A stretch of DNA of 64,000 nucleotides from Nocardia panacis. Its GTDB lineage: Bacteria; Actinomycetota; Actinomycetes; Mycobacteriales; Mycobacteriaceae. A program made the translations under genes and the position numbers. Position 1 is the first letter of the stretch. Every line of letters starts with the position of its first letter. Shown one piece after another: positions 1 to 8,463 of the stretch. The stretch is taken from assembly GCF_003598715.1 (NCBI RefSeq), contig NZ_QZFU01000023.1, forward strand, positions 372,001-436,000. Direction: 5' to 3'. The notes beneath the pieces are model-generated. The model ran no database searches and was not told the origin of the DNA. It saw only the letters and a list, made by a program, of their open reading frames with translations.

Positions 1-140
1 CCGCGCGACGCGCTCGCGGGCCTCTCCGTCTTGTCGGCGGCATTGCGTTCGGCCGAGTCGGGCGCTGTTGTCTGTCCCTGAAGGCCCGGCCCTGAACAGC
101 GGACCTGACGCGGCGGCAGCCCGGCGGCTATGGTGCGGCA
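1..140. other. left edge, no gene supported
   Basis: I see no gene I can support between the window edge and the GTG of the first gene. The stretch is GC-rich and partly open on both strands, so it may hold the end of a neighbouring gene cut by the window. No ribosome binding site or recognisable protein motif is visible. Confidence 0.3.
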
Positions 141-923
141 GTGGACACCGCGGAATTCGTCGAGCACGGCACCTCCATCCTCGATCGGCTCACCACCACG
201 CAGACTCCGCCGCCGTGGCAGCTCATCGCGGCGACGGCGGCGGGCGCGCTGATCCTGGTCGGCTATACGCCGCTGTGGCGGTTCGCGCGCAATGTGGTGA
301 CGATCGCGCACGAGGGCGGGCACGCGCTGGTCGCGCTGCTGACCGGGCGCAGGCTCAATAGCATTACGCTGCACTCGGATACCTCGGGTCTGACCGTATC
401 CAGCGGTAAGCCCTACGGACTCGGCATGATCCTCACCGCCTTCGCGGGCTATCCGGCCCCGGCGCTGGTGGGGCTCGCCTTCGCGGCGCTGCTCGGCGCG
501 CACCGCATCACGCTCATGCTGTGGGTCATCATCGCGCTGCTGCTCGCGCTGCTGATCAAGGTGCGCAATATCTACGGCCTGTTCACCGTATTCCTGGTCG
601 GCGCCGCGGTTTTCGCGGTGTCGTGGTTCGGCACCGATGTCCTTCAGGCCGGATTCGCCTATCTCGGCGCGTGGTTCCTGCTGTTCGCGGGCCTGCGGCC
701 GGTGATCGAATTGCAGCGCAGCCGATCCCGCCGCCACGGCGGGACCCGCGATTCCGACGCCGATCAACTCGCCCGGCTGACCCGCCTGCCCGGACTGCTG
801 TGGGTGCTGGTGTTCGCCGCGGTGGCGCTGGGCGCACTGGTGGTGGGGACCGGGCTGCTCATCGCGGATGCGGGCGGGGTCTGCATTCCGCAGCTGTCGG
901 AGAAGGTTTGTCCGGCCGCGTGA
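141..923 (+). CDS. M50-family membrane metallopeptidase (M50B-like)
   Basis: Predicted 260-residue integral membrane protein. Residues 57-61 read HEGGH, which fits the HExxH zinc motif of site-2-type M50 proteases, and lie at the end of the first hydrophobic segment as expected for an intramembrane protease. At least five further hydrophobic segments follow (roughly residues 95-170 and 180-250). Proteins of this M50B-like type are widespread in actinobacteria and mostly uncharacterised; substrate and role cannot be told from sequence. The GTG at 141 was chosen because the first transmembrane segment follows it closely. The downstream gene is convergent and ends 16 bases away. Confidence 0.75.
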   Translation: MDTAEFVEHGTSILDRLTTTQTPPPWQLIAATAAGALILVGYTPLWRFARNVVTIAHEGGHALVALLTGRRLNSITLHSDTSGLTVSSGKPYGLGMILTAFAGYPAPALVGLAFAALLGAHRITLMLWVIIALLLALLIKVRNIYGLFTVFLVGAAVFAVSWFGTDVLQAGFAYLGAWFLLFAGLRPVIELQRSRSRRHGGTRDSDADQLARLTRLPGLLWVLVFAAVALGALVVGTGLLIADAGGVCIPQLSEKVCPAA

Positions 924-939
924 TCCGGGCGGATCTCGG

Positions 940-1446
940 CTAGACCAGCGCCCCCAGCGCTTCGTCGACGAGTTCGGCGGGCGCCCTGGTGGCGTCCAAA
1001 GTGGTGCCCTTCTCCTCGACGGTGAGTGGTTCCAGCGCGGCCAACTGTGAGTCGAGCAGGCTAGCGGGCATGAAATGCCCGGCGCGGCCGGTCATTCGTG
1101 CCATGAGCTCGGCGCGGTCGGCGGCGAGATGCAGGAAGAAGGCCTCCGGGGCAGCGGCGCGGAGGCGATCGCGGTAGCTGCGTTTGAGGGCCGAACAGCT
1201 CACCACGCCACCCCGTTCCCGGTGCGCCGTCAGCCAAGTCGCGATCAGGTCCAGCCACGGCGTCCGGTCGGCGTCGGTGAGCGGGATACCCGCCGACATT
1301 TTGGCCACATTGGCGGGCGGATGGAATTCGTCGCCCTCGGCGTAGTCCACACCCAAGCGCGCGGCGAGCAGCGCGCCCACCGTCGACTTGCCGGATCCGG
1401 AGACGCCCATCGCGATCACGAGGCCCTGTGTCGGACGGTCGGTCAC
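940..1446 (-). CDS. gntK: gluconokinase
   Basis: 168-residue cytoplasmic P-loop kinase that phosphorylates D-gluconate to 6-phosphogluconate, feeding the pentose phosphate pathway. The Walker A motif GVSGSGKST is at the N terminus, followed by the gluconokinase-typical DEFHPPANVAKMSAGIPLTD segment (YAEGDEFHPP) and SCSALKRSYRDRLR. The length is normal for the family. The GTG at 1446 is preceded by AAGGAG at 6 bases, which is better than any upstream start. No gluconate permease lies beside it, so it is a stand-alone gene here. The last residues are close to the convergent M50 gene. Confidence 0.93.
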   Translation of the reverse strand: MTDRPTQGLVIAMGVSGSGKSTVGALLAARLGVDYAEGDEFHPPANVAKMSAGIPLTDADRTPWLDLIATWLTAHRERGGVVSCSALKRSYRDRLRAAAPEAFFLHLAADRAELMARMTGRAGHFMPASLLDSQLAALEPLTVEEKGTTLDATRAPAELVDEALGALV

Positions 1447-1824
1447 TGACAGCTCCTTCGTGGGCGGGTGCGCGATTTGTCCGGTGAAGTCTACGGAATG
1501 CAATCTCGCATCCTGTGCGCGACCAACGTGTAGTATCCCGATTCGGATGGTTTTTTGACCCATTTCGGGTGCGCGCAAGTGTGCGCAAGCCAATAATCAT
1601 CACCGGGACACCCGGTGGGCGTCAATGCATCTCGCACTTTCGAGCACTTCTGTGGATCGATCTCCGACCCGGCTCCTAATGTCGAATTCCGCGCGAATAC
1701 CAGGAGGCGGCGTCATCGCTCGCCCGCGCGCAGCCCAACGATAACGCAGGGGGTACATGGTGTCGGTGTCGGAAAACCATTCCGCCGCGGCGGCGGCCGC
1801 CGAATTCGGCCGGGACGGGAGCCG
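1447..1824. other. 378-base divergent intergenic region
   Basis: This stretch separates gntK (minus) from the small gene at 1825 (plus) and must carry both promoters. Its clearest feature is a short inverted repeat, CACCGGG-ACA-CCCGGTG at 1601-1617, which could be a regulator site or a hairpin. Open frames running through it look like non-coding shadows, because they lack plausible start sites and recognisable motifs. Confidence 0.4.
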
Positions 1825-2169
1825 ATGAGTACACGTCCTATCGCGCTCGGCTATCTGCGGCGCGATGTCTCCGGAGTCTCCCAGGTCTGGGACGAAACCC
1901 AGATCCGCAGCCTGGCAAAGCGATTCGGCTACGAACTGGCCAAAACGGTGACGTTCGGCCCGGATACCGCCGAACGAATGGCCAAACTGGTGGCGGCGGT
2001 GCGGCGCGCGGCGGCCGAGGCCGTATTCGTGCCCAACGTCGAACATTTCGACGGCGGCCGCGTCCCGGCCGAACTGGTGCGCCTCTGCGATGTCACCACC
2101 ATCTCGCCCGAGTACACGCACGCCCGCTGGGCGATCCCGCTGGGTGGTCCGGCCCCGGAGCCGGGCTGA
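1825..2169 (+). CDS. small protein with resolvase-like N terminus
   Basis: 114-residue cytoplasmic protein. The opening IALGYLRRDVSG...ETQIRSLAKRFGYEL resembles the first strand and helix of serine-recombinase catalytic domains (GYxRVS...Q...L...G). The rest of the recombinase catalytic core and any DNA-binding domain are absent, so a working recombinase is unlikely. A fold-level relationship is my inference and the function is unknown. The ATG at 1825 follows a GGGACGGGAG stretch, a usable ribosome binding site. It converges on the LLM oxidoreductase gene, with 19 bases between the stops. Confidence 0.6.
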   Translation: MSTRPIALGYLRRDVSGVSQVWDETQIRSLAKRFGYELAKTVTFGPDTAERMAKLVAAVRRAAAEAVFVPNVEHFDGGRVPAELVRLCDVTTISPEYTHARWAIPLGGPAPEPG

Positions 2170-2188
2170 CTCCGGAGCCCGTACCCGC

Positions 2189-3109
2189 TCAGAGTTGCGA
2201 TTGCACCTGCGCGGCAATCAATTCCAGGTGATCCAGATCGCTCAGATCGAGCATCTGCAGATAGATTCGACTCGATCCGGTCTCGGCGTAGCGACCGATC
2301 TTGTCGACCACCTCGGCGGGCGAACCCGCCAGCCCGTTCTCCTTCAGCTCGGCAGGCTCGCGGCCGATGGCGGCGGCACGGCGCGCCACTTCGGCGTCGT
2401 TCGCGCCGACACAGACCACCAGGGCATTCGAGTAGACCATATCGTCGGCCGGACGCCCCACTCGCTCGACAGCGGCCCGCACCCGATCGAAGCGCTTGGC
2501 GGTCTCCTCGACCGAGAAAAACGGCACATTGAATTCGGTGGCGTACTGCGCGGCCAGCCGCGGCGTACGCACCGCGCCGCTCCCGCCGATCAGCACCGGC
2601 ATCCGCTCCTGCGCGGGCTTGGGCAGCGCCGGGGAATCGCTGAGCTGGAAGTGCTCGCCGTCGTAGGAGAAGGTGTCACCCGGTTTGGTGGACCACAGGC
2701 CGGTGATGATGGCCAACTGCTCCTCGAAGCGGTCGAACTTGTGCTCCGGGAACGGGATGCCGTAGGCGCGGTGCTCCTCGGCGAACCAGCCCGTGCCGAA
2801 GCCGAACTCCACGCGGCCGCCCGACATCTGATCCACCTGCGCCACCTGGATGGCCAGCGGCCCCGGCAGGCGGAAGGTGGCGGCGGTCACCAGCGTGCCC
2901 AGCCGGATGCGACTGGTCTCGCGCGCCAATCCGGCCAGGGTGATCCACGCGTCGGTCGGGCCGGGCAGACCGTCGGCGGCACCCATCGCGAGGTAGTGGT
3001 CCGACCGGAAGAAGGCCGCGAATTCCAGATCCTCGGCGGCCTTGGCCACCCGTAGCAGGGTGTCATAGCTCGCGCCCTGCTGCGGTTCGGTGAAAATGCG
3101 CAACTCCAT
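2189..3109 (-). CDS. LLM-class (F420-dependent) flavin oxidoreductase
   Basis: 306-residue luciferase-like TIM-barrel oxidoreductase. The N-terminal strand (MELRIFTEP) and SDHYLAMG match the cofactor-binding start of the LLM family. The segment MSGGRVEFGFGTGWFAEEHRAYGIPFP is diagnostic for actinobacterial members, and MPVLIGGSG follows about residue 170. Such proteins usually use F420 in mycolata, but FMN use cannot be excluded and the substrate is unknown. It lies 47 bases downstream of hutI on the same strand. A hairpin sits between them, so it is probably not part of the hut transcript. Confidence 0.85.
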   Translation of the reverse strand: MELRIFTEPQQGASYDTLLRVAKAAEDLEFAAFFRSDHYLAMGAADGLPGPTDAWITLAGLARETSRIRLGTLVTAATFRLPGPLAIQVAQVDQMSGGRVEFGFGTGWFAEEHRAYGIPFPEHKFDRFEEQLAIITGLWSTKPGDTFSYDGEHFQLSDSPALPKPAQERMPVLIGGSGAVRTPRLAAQYATEFNVPFFSVEETAKRFDRVRAAVERVGRPADDMVYSNALVVCVGANDAEVARRAAAIGREPAELKENGLAGSPAEVVDKIGRYAETGSSRIYLQMLDLSDLDHLELIAAQVQSQL

Positions 3110-3126
3110 GGGCCATATCCTGGCAC

Positions 3127-3149
3127 GGCGCGCTCGGTGTCCGCGCGCC
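3127..3149 (-). terminator. hairpin after the hut operon
   Basis: A 7-base-pair GC stem, GGCGCGC paired with GCGCGCC around a 9-base loop, lies directly after the hutI stop codon and before the LLM oxidoreductase start. It is placed to end or attenuate hut transcription. No T-run follows, as is common in actinobacteria. Confidence 0.45.
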
Positions 3150-3156
3150 GGCTGAT

Positions 3157-4320
3157 TCAGATCGGATCCGGCCCGGAGATATCGAGCCGCTGCCCCTGCA
3201 ACCAGACGGCGGCGGTGAGCGGCACACCCGGCCGGTAGGCGAGGTGGGTGGCCGACGGCGCGTCGAGGACATGGAGGTCGGCGCGGGTTCCTGCGGCGAT
3301 GGATCCGATATCGGTGCGGCGCAGCGCCTTCGCGCCGCCCGCGGTGGCGGCGTACACGGCTTCGGCCACCGACAGCCCCATCTGCAGGACGGCGGTGGCG
3401 ACGCAGTAGGCCATGGAGGTGGTGTAGGAGGTGCCGGGATTGGCATTGCTGGCTATGGCCACCGTGACGCCCGCGTCGAGGAGTCGGCGGGCCGGGGCGA
3501 GCGGCTGCCTGGTGGACAAATCGCAGGCGGGTAGGACGGTGGCCACGGTGTCGGAGGCGGCCAGCGCCTCGATATCGGCGTCGGTGAGGTAGGCGCAGTG
3601 GTCGACGCTGGCCGCGCCGTGGCGCACGGCGAGCTGGACGCCCGGACCGTGCCCGAGTTGATTGCCGTGCACCCGCAGCCCCAATCCGCGGGCGGCGGCG
3701 GCGCGCAGCACCCGGTCGGATTGGTCGGCGTCGAAAGCACCGGTCTCGCAGAACACATCGGCCCAGCGCACGAAAGGCGCTACCGCGTCGAGCATTTCAC
3801 CGCAGACCAGATCCAGGTAGGCGTCGGCCGAATACCCTTCCGGAATCAGGTGCGCGCCGAGATAGGTGACCTCGTCGGCTATCTCGGCGGCCAGCCGCGC
3901 CGACCGCCGCTCGTCCGCGACATTCAGTCCGTAACCGGTCTTGGTCTCCAGGCAGGTGGTGCCCTGTCGGCGCGCCTCGGCGATGTGCCGGGCGAGATTG
4001 GTCGACAGCGTCGCGTCGGTGGCGGCGCGGGTGGCGGCGACGGTGGTGGCGATACCGCCCGCGCGGTAGGGCGCGCCGGCCATCCGCGCCTCGAATTCGG
4101 CGGTGCGATCACCGGCGAAGACGAGGTGGGTGTGGCTGTCCACCCAGCCGGGCAATACGGCCCGCCCGTCCACGCTCACCCGCGCGTCGGCGGCGGGGGC
4201 GGCGGACGCGGATCCGACCCAGGCGATGCGTTCGCCCTCGACCACCACGGCCGCTTCGCGCAGCGGGCCGCCCTCGGTATTGGTGGTGAGCTCGCCGATA
4301 TCGGTGATCAGGATTGCCAC
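3157..4320 (-). CDS. hutI: imidazolonepropionase
   Basis: 387-residue amidohydrolase that opens 4-imidazolone-5-propionate to N-formimino-L-glutamate, the third step of histidine breakdown. The family signature DSHTHLVFAGDRTAEF places metal ligands at His63 and His65. His218 (VHGNQLGHGPGV) and His241 (VDHCAYL) match further active-site histidines. The motif that normally reads (T/S)DxNPG(S/T)S here reads SNANPGTS, with Asn292 where the family has a metal-binding Asp. The GTG at 4320 lies inside the end of hutF (13-base overlap), which suggests coupled translation. Family assignment is firm; activity with Asn292 is open. Confidence 0.93.
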   Translation of the reverse strand: MAILITDIGELTTNTEGGPLREAAVVVEGERIAWVGSASAAPAADARVSVDGRAVLPGWVDSHTHLVFAGDRTAEFEARMAGAPYRAGGIATTVAATRAATDATLSTNLARHIAEARRQGTTCLETKTGYGLNVADERRSARLAAEIADEVTYLGAHLIPEGYSADAYLDLVCGEMLDAVAPFVRWADVFCETGAFDADQSDRVLRAAAARGLGLRVHGNQLGHGPGVQLAVRHGAASVDHCAYLTDADIEALAASDTVATVLPACDLSTRQPLAPARRLLDAGVTVAIASNANPGTSYTTSMAYCVATAVLQMGLSVAEAVYAATAGGAKALRRTDIGSIAAGTRADLHVLDAPSATHLAYRPGVPLTAAVWLQGQRLDISGPDPI

Positions 4321-5609
4321 AGCGCCCGAATCTCCTCTCGCAGTGTGGTTTCCACGTTTTCAATGCGGGTATGCCGTCGCTGCGACACGGTGCGGCGGCC
4401 TGCCACCAGCACCTCGGTGATATCGCTCGCCGTCGCCGCGTACAGTGCGGCAGCCGGATCGACGCCCGCCGTGCGGACCGATTCCAGATCGATGGTCACC
4501 AGGTCGGCCGCGCCGCCCGCCGCGATCCGACCCGCCTCCGGCCAGCCGACCGATTCATGCGCCGTCGCGGCGGCGAACAGTTCGTCCAGTCGGAAACGGC
4601 CGCGCTCCTGCCCGGCGAGCCGGTCGTCCAACTCCAGCGCCCGCCACTCCTCCGGACCGTCGACGATCGCATTGCTGTCGCTGCCCAGGCACAGTCGCAC
4701 GCCCGCATCGGCCAGATCCCGTGCGGGACCGATACCGTCGCCGAGATCGCGCTCGGTGGTCGGGCACAAGCACACGCTGCTCGCGGCTGCGGCGAGCAGC
4801 CCGATGTCGGTCGGCGTCAAGTGGGTGGCATGCACGGCAACGGTAGTCGGTCCGAGGAAGCCCGCTTCGGACAGCAGTTCGGTGGGCGTACAGCCGTGCG
4901 CGGCGAGGCAATCCCGGTTCTCGGCCGGTTGTTCGGAAAGGTGGATGTGCAGCGGACGACCCGCGGCCTGCGCGGCGACGGTCCGCAGCGCCGCGGCGGG
5001 CACCGCCCGCACCGAATGCGCCGCGACGCCTTTGCGCACGAATTCGCCCTTCGGGTCGAATGCCGCCTCGCGCTCGGCCCACGCCGTCACCTCGCCGTCA
5101 CCGAATCGGAGTTGATTCGAGGTCGGTTCCTGCGCGAATCCGCCGGTGAGGTAGCAGGTGTCGAGCAGCGTGAGTCGAATTCCGGCATCGTCGGCCGCCG
5201 CCGCGAGCGCGGCGCCCATCGCATTCGGATCGGCGTAGCGGACGCCGCCCGGAGCATGGTGCAGGTAATGGAATTCGCCGACGCTCGTATAGCCAGCCAG
5301 CACCATCTCCGCGTAGACGCCGCGCGCCAGCCGGTAGTAGCTGTCGGGATCCAATCGCGCCGCGATGGCGTACATCTGGTCGCGCCAGGTCCAGAAGTCA
5401 CCCCGTCCGCCGTGGGTGCGCCCGCGCAGCGCGCGGTGGAAAGCGTGCGAATGCCCATTGGCGAAACCGGGGATGGTCAAGCCGCGCAGGATATTTCCGG
5501 TGCGCGCGGTATCGGCGGTCACCCGGGCGATGGTCGATCCGGTCACCTCGATGGTCACCGCTTCGGCCAACCCCGTTGGCAGCCAGGCATATTCGGCCCA
5601 ATACCTCAT
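4308..5609 (-). CDS. hutF: formimidoylglutamate deiminase
   Basis: 433-residue amidohydrolase-superfamily enzyme converting N-formimino-L-glutamate to N-formyl-L-glutamate and ammonia, the four-ammonia variant of the hut pathway. Metal-binding GHSHAFHRALRGR is near residue 52, HIHLSEQ near 220 and HATHL near 255, and LGSDSNA (catalytic Asp) near 310. The start at ATG 5609 forms an ATGA overlap with the stop of the upstream M20 gene. The longer open frame upstream is the antisense/shifted shadow of that gene. Presence of HutF means the pathway ends in formylglutamate, which needs a deformylase. Confidence 0.93.
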   Translation of the reverse strand: MRYWAEYAWLPTGLAEAVTIEVTGSTIARVTADTARTGNILRGLTIPGFANGHSHAFHRALRGRTHGGRGDFWTWRDQMYAIAARLDPDSYYRLARGVYAEMVLAGYTSVGEFHYLHHAPGGVRYADPNAMGAALAAAADDAGIRLTLLDTCYLTGGFAQEPTSNQLRFGDGEVTAWAEREAAFDPKGEFVRKGVAAHSVRAVPAAALRTVAAQAAGRPLHIHLSEQPAENRDCLAAHGCTPTELLSEAGFLGPTTVAVHATHLTPTDIGLLAAAASSVCLCPTTERDLGDGIGPARDLADAGVRLCLGSDSNAIVDGPEEWRALELDDRLAGQERGRFRLDELFAAATAHESVGWPEAGRIAAGGAADLVTIDLESVRTAGVDPAAALYAATASDITEVLVAGRRTVSQRRHTRIENVETTLREEIRALWQS

Positions 5610-6814
5610 CGTGCCAGTTCCTCCAGCACCAGGGCGAGTCCGTGCGCGCCTGCGGCGATATCGGCGGCCTCGGCGAATTCCTCGGGCGCGTGGCTGATTC
5701 CGGTGGGATTGCGCACATACAGCATGCCGGAGGGCACATGGGCCGCCAGCACGCCCGCATCGTGTCCCGCGCCGGTCGGCAACGCTGGCACGCCGCCGAG
5801 CACGCGGTCCATGCCGCGCCGCAAGGACTCGTCGAAGACCACGTCGTCGGTGTAGGACTCCTCGGTCACGGTGAGCGTGCACCCTTCCTGTGCGGCAGCC
5901 TCTTTCGCCACCGCCTCGATCTGCGCGACCAGCGCCGGTGTCCGTCCCGCGCCCGCCACCCGCGCGTCCAGCCACAGATCCACCGTCGAGGCGATGACAT
6001 TCGTCCCGCCCGGTGTGGGCGCCAGTCGTCCGACGGTGGCCCGCGCGTCGGGCGTCGCGGCGGCCACTGTTCGCGCCGCGGCCACCACTGCCGCGGCGGG
6101 CAGCATCGGATCGTGCCGGTCGCCGATCAGCGTCGCGCCCGCGTGATTGCCCTGCCCGGCGAAGCTGAACCGGTAGCGACCGTGCGCGATGATGCTGCTG
6201 CCCGTGGCGAGGGGGCTGTCCAGATCGATCAGCCCGCGCCCCTGTTCGACATGCAGTTCCACGAAACAGCCGATCCGCGCCAGCGCCTCGGGATCGGCGC
6301 CGAAGCGCTCCGGCTCGTAGCCCGCCTTGGTGGCCGCCTCGGCCAGGGTGATTCCCGCGCCGTCGCGCAGTCCGCGCGCCCGGTCGGCGTCGAGCGCACC
6401 GGTGAGCAGCCGCGAACCCAGACACGGCACCCCGAATCGGCCGCCCTCCTCCTCGGCGAAGACCAGGATGGCGAGGGGTTTGGCGGGCCGGAATCCCTTG
6501 TCGCGCAGAATATCCACGGCGGCGAGCGCACTGGTGACGCCCAGCGGTCCGTCGAAGGCGCCGCCGCCCGGCACCGAATCCAGATGACTCCCGGTGACCA
6601 CCGCTCCCGGACCCGGCGAACCCCACCACGCCCAGATATTCGCATTGCGATCGGTTCGCACCGTGAGGTCGCGGCGCATGGCCTGTTCGGTGAACCAGTC
6701 GCGCAACTCGAGTTCGCCCGCGTCGAACAGGTGCCGGGAATACCCGCCGCGCGCGACATCCCGCCCGACACCCGCGATATCGGCGAGCAGCTCAATGGCT
6801 TTCATGGTCGTCAC
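5606..6814 (-). CDS. M20-family amidohydrolase (allantoate amidohydrolase/carbamoylase-like)
   Basis: 402-residue zinc-dependent M20 hydrolase of the allantoate amidohydrolase/N-carbamoyl-L-amino-acid hydrolase group. Metal-site motifs are visible: TGSHLDSVPGGGAFDG, EEEGGRFG, ELHVEQG and, near the C terminus, GAGHDAG. Between them lies the dimerisation domain with RYRFSFAGQGNHAGAT. It sits inside the hut operon with 4-base overlaps on both sides, and no hutG-type N-formylglutamate deformylase is present. I infer it performs that last step, releasing formate and glutamate. The alternative is an accessory carbamoyl-amino-acid hydrolase. Confidence 0.85.
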   Translation of the reverse strand: MTTMKAIELLADIAGVGRDVARGGYSRHLFDAGELELRDWFTEQAMRRDLTVRTDRNANIWAWWGSPGPGAVVTGSHLDSVPGGGAFDGPLGVTSALAAVDILRDKGFRPAKPLAILVFAEEEGGRFGVPCLGSRLLTGALDADRARGLRDGAGITLAEAATKAGYEPERFGADPEALARIGCFVELHVEQGRGLIDLDSPLATGSSIIAHGRYRFSFAGQGNHAGATLIGDRHDPMLPAAAVVAAARTVAAATPDARATVGRLAPTPGGTNVIASTVDLWLDARVAGAGRTPALVAQIEAVAKEAAAQEGCTLTVTEESYTDDVVFDESLRRGMDRVLGGVPALPTGAGHDAGVLAAHVPSGMLYVRNPTGISHAPEEFAEAADIAAGAHGLALVLEELAR

Positions 6815-8463
6815 GCGTTGTCCCGCATCGGAATTCGCACCCCGCGCTCGGTCGCGACCTCGGCGGCGCGCTCATAGCCCGCGTCGACGTGCCGAATGAC
6901 GCCCATACCGGGATCATTGGTGAGCACCCGTTCGATCTTCTGCCCCGCCAACGCGGTGCCGTCCGCGACACTCACCTGACCGGCGTGAATGGAGCGGCCC
7001 ATCCCCACACCGCCGCCGTGGTGAATCGAGACCCAGCTCGCTCCCGACGCGGTATTGAGCAGCGCGTTGAGCAGCGGCCAGTCGGCGATGGCGTCGGAGC
7101 CGTCGGCCATGGCCTCGGTCTCCCGGTAGGGCGAGGCGACGCTGCCCGAATCCAGGTGATCGCGCCCGATGACGACGGGCGCGCTCAGTTCACCACTGGC
7201 CACCATCTCGTTGAAGCGCAGCCCGGCCAGATGCCGCTCGCCGTAGCCGAGCCAGCAGATCCGGGCCGGAAGCCCTTGGTAGGCAACGCGTTCGCTCGCC
7301 ATCGTGATCCATCGGCGCAGCGATTCGTTTTCCGGGAACAGCTCGAGGATGGCGCGGTCGGTCGCCGCGATATCGGCCGGGTCGCCCGAAAGTGCCGCCC
7401 AGCGGAACGGCCCCTTGCCTTCGCAGAACAACGGTCGAATGTAGGCGGGTACGAAGCCCGGAAAGTCGAAGGCCCGGTCGCAGCCGCCGAGTTTGGCCTC
7501 ACTGCGCAGCGAGTTGCCGTAGTCGAACACCTCCGAACCCGAATCGAGAAAGCCGAGCATGGCATTGACGTGGTCGGCCATGGACTCGCGGGCGCGTTCG
7601 GTGAATTCGTCCGGCTTCTTGCGCGCGTAGTCCGACCAGTCGTCGACCTCGATACCGCGCGGCAGGTAGGACAGCGGATCGTGGGCCGAGGTCTGATCGG
7701 TGACGATATCGACCGCCAACCCACTGGCCAGCAATTGCGGCAGCACCTCGGCCGCATTGCCGATCAGCCCCACCGACAGCGCTTTTCGCGCCTTGCGCGC
7801 CGCCGATACCCGGCGCACCGCATCGTCGAGATCGGTGGCGATCTCATCGAGGTAGCGATCGTGCAGGCGCCTGCGCGCGCGGGCCGCGTCCACCTCGATC
7901 ACCAGTGCCACACCGCCGTTCATGGTGACCGCGAGCGGTTGGGCGCCGCCCATGCCGCCCAATCCCGCTGTCACCGTGAGGGTGCCCGCGAGCGTGCCGC
8001 CGAAGCGCTTGTCCGCGATGGCGGCGAAGGTCTCGTAGGTGCCCTGCAGGATGCCCTGGGTGCCGATATAGATCCAGGAGCCCGCCGTCATCTGCCCGTA
8101 CATGGTCAGGCCCAGCGATTCGAGTCGCCGGAACTCGGGCCAATTCGCCCAGTCCCCAACCAGATTGGAGTTGGCGATCAGCACGCGGGGCGCCCACTCG
8201 TGGGTGCGGAAGACACCGACGGGGCGACCCGACTGCACCAGCAGCGTCTCGTCGAGTTCCAATGCGGTCAGTTCGCGGGTGATGGCGTCGAAGCTGGCCC
8301 AGTCCCTGGCGGCCTTGCCGGTGCCGCCGTAGACCACCAGATCCTGTGGCCGCTCGGCGACCTCGGGATCTAGATTATTGTGCAGCATACGCAGCGCGGC
8401 CTCGGTCTGCCAGTTCTTGGCGGTCAGCGCCGTTCCGCGCGCCGCGCGCACCGTGCGAGTCAT
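6811..8463 (-). CDS. hutU: urocanate hydratase
   Basis: 550-residue NAD-dependent urocanase converting urocanate to 4-imidazolone-5-propionate. The nucleotide-binding GGLGGMGGAQPLA segment is near residue 170. The C-terminal third has RICWLGYGERHLAG with the conserved Cys, GRDHLDSGSVASPYRET, and the glycine-rich HHGGGVGMGRSIHAG motif. Full length for the family. It overlaps both neighbours by four bases, so translation of the operon is probably coupled from hutH onward. Confidence 0.97.
   Translation of the reverse strand: MTRTVRAARGTALTAKNWQTEAALRMLHNNLDPEVAERPQDLVVYGGTGKAARDWASFDAITRELTALELDETLLVQSGRPVGVFRTHEWAPRVLIANSNLVGDWANWPEFRRLESLGLTMYGQMTAGSWIYIGTQGILQGTYETFAAIADKRFGGTLAGTLTVTAGLGGMGGAQPLAVTMNGGVALVIEVDAARARRRLHDRYLDEIATDLDDAVRRVSAARKARKALSVGLIGNAAEVLPQLLASGLAVDIVTDQTSAHDPLSYLPRGIEVDDWSDYARKKPDEFTERARESMADHVNAMLGFLDSGSEVFDYGNSLRSEAKLGGCDRAFDFPGFVPAYIRPLFCEGKGPFRWAALSGDPADIAATDRAILELFPENESLRRWITMASERVAYQGLPARICWLGYGERHLAGLRFNEMVASGELSAPVVIGRDHLDSGSVASPYRETEAMADGSDAIADWPLLNALLNTASGASWVSIHHGGGVGMGRSIHAGQVSVADGTALAGQKIERVLTNDPGMGVIRHVDAGYERAAEVATERGVRIPMRDNA

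Noticed and set aside
5610..6629. Long upstream extension of the hutF reading frame
   Set aside because: It is a shifted shadow of the M20 hydrolase gene; hutF has a clean start at 5609 with an ATGA overlap, and family length agrees.
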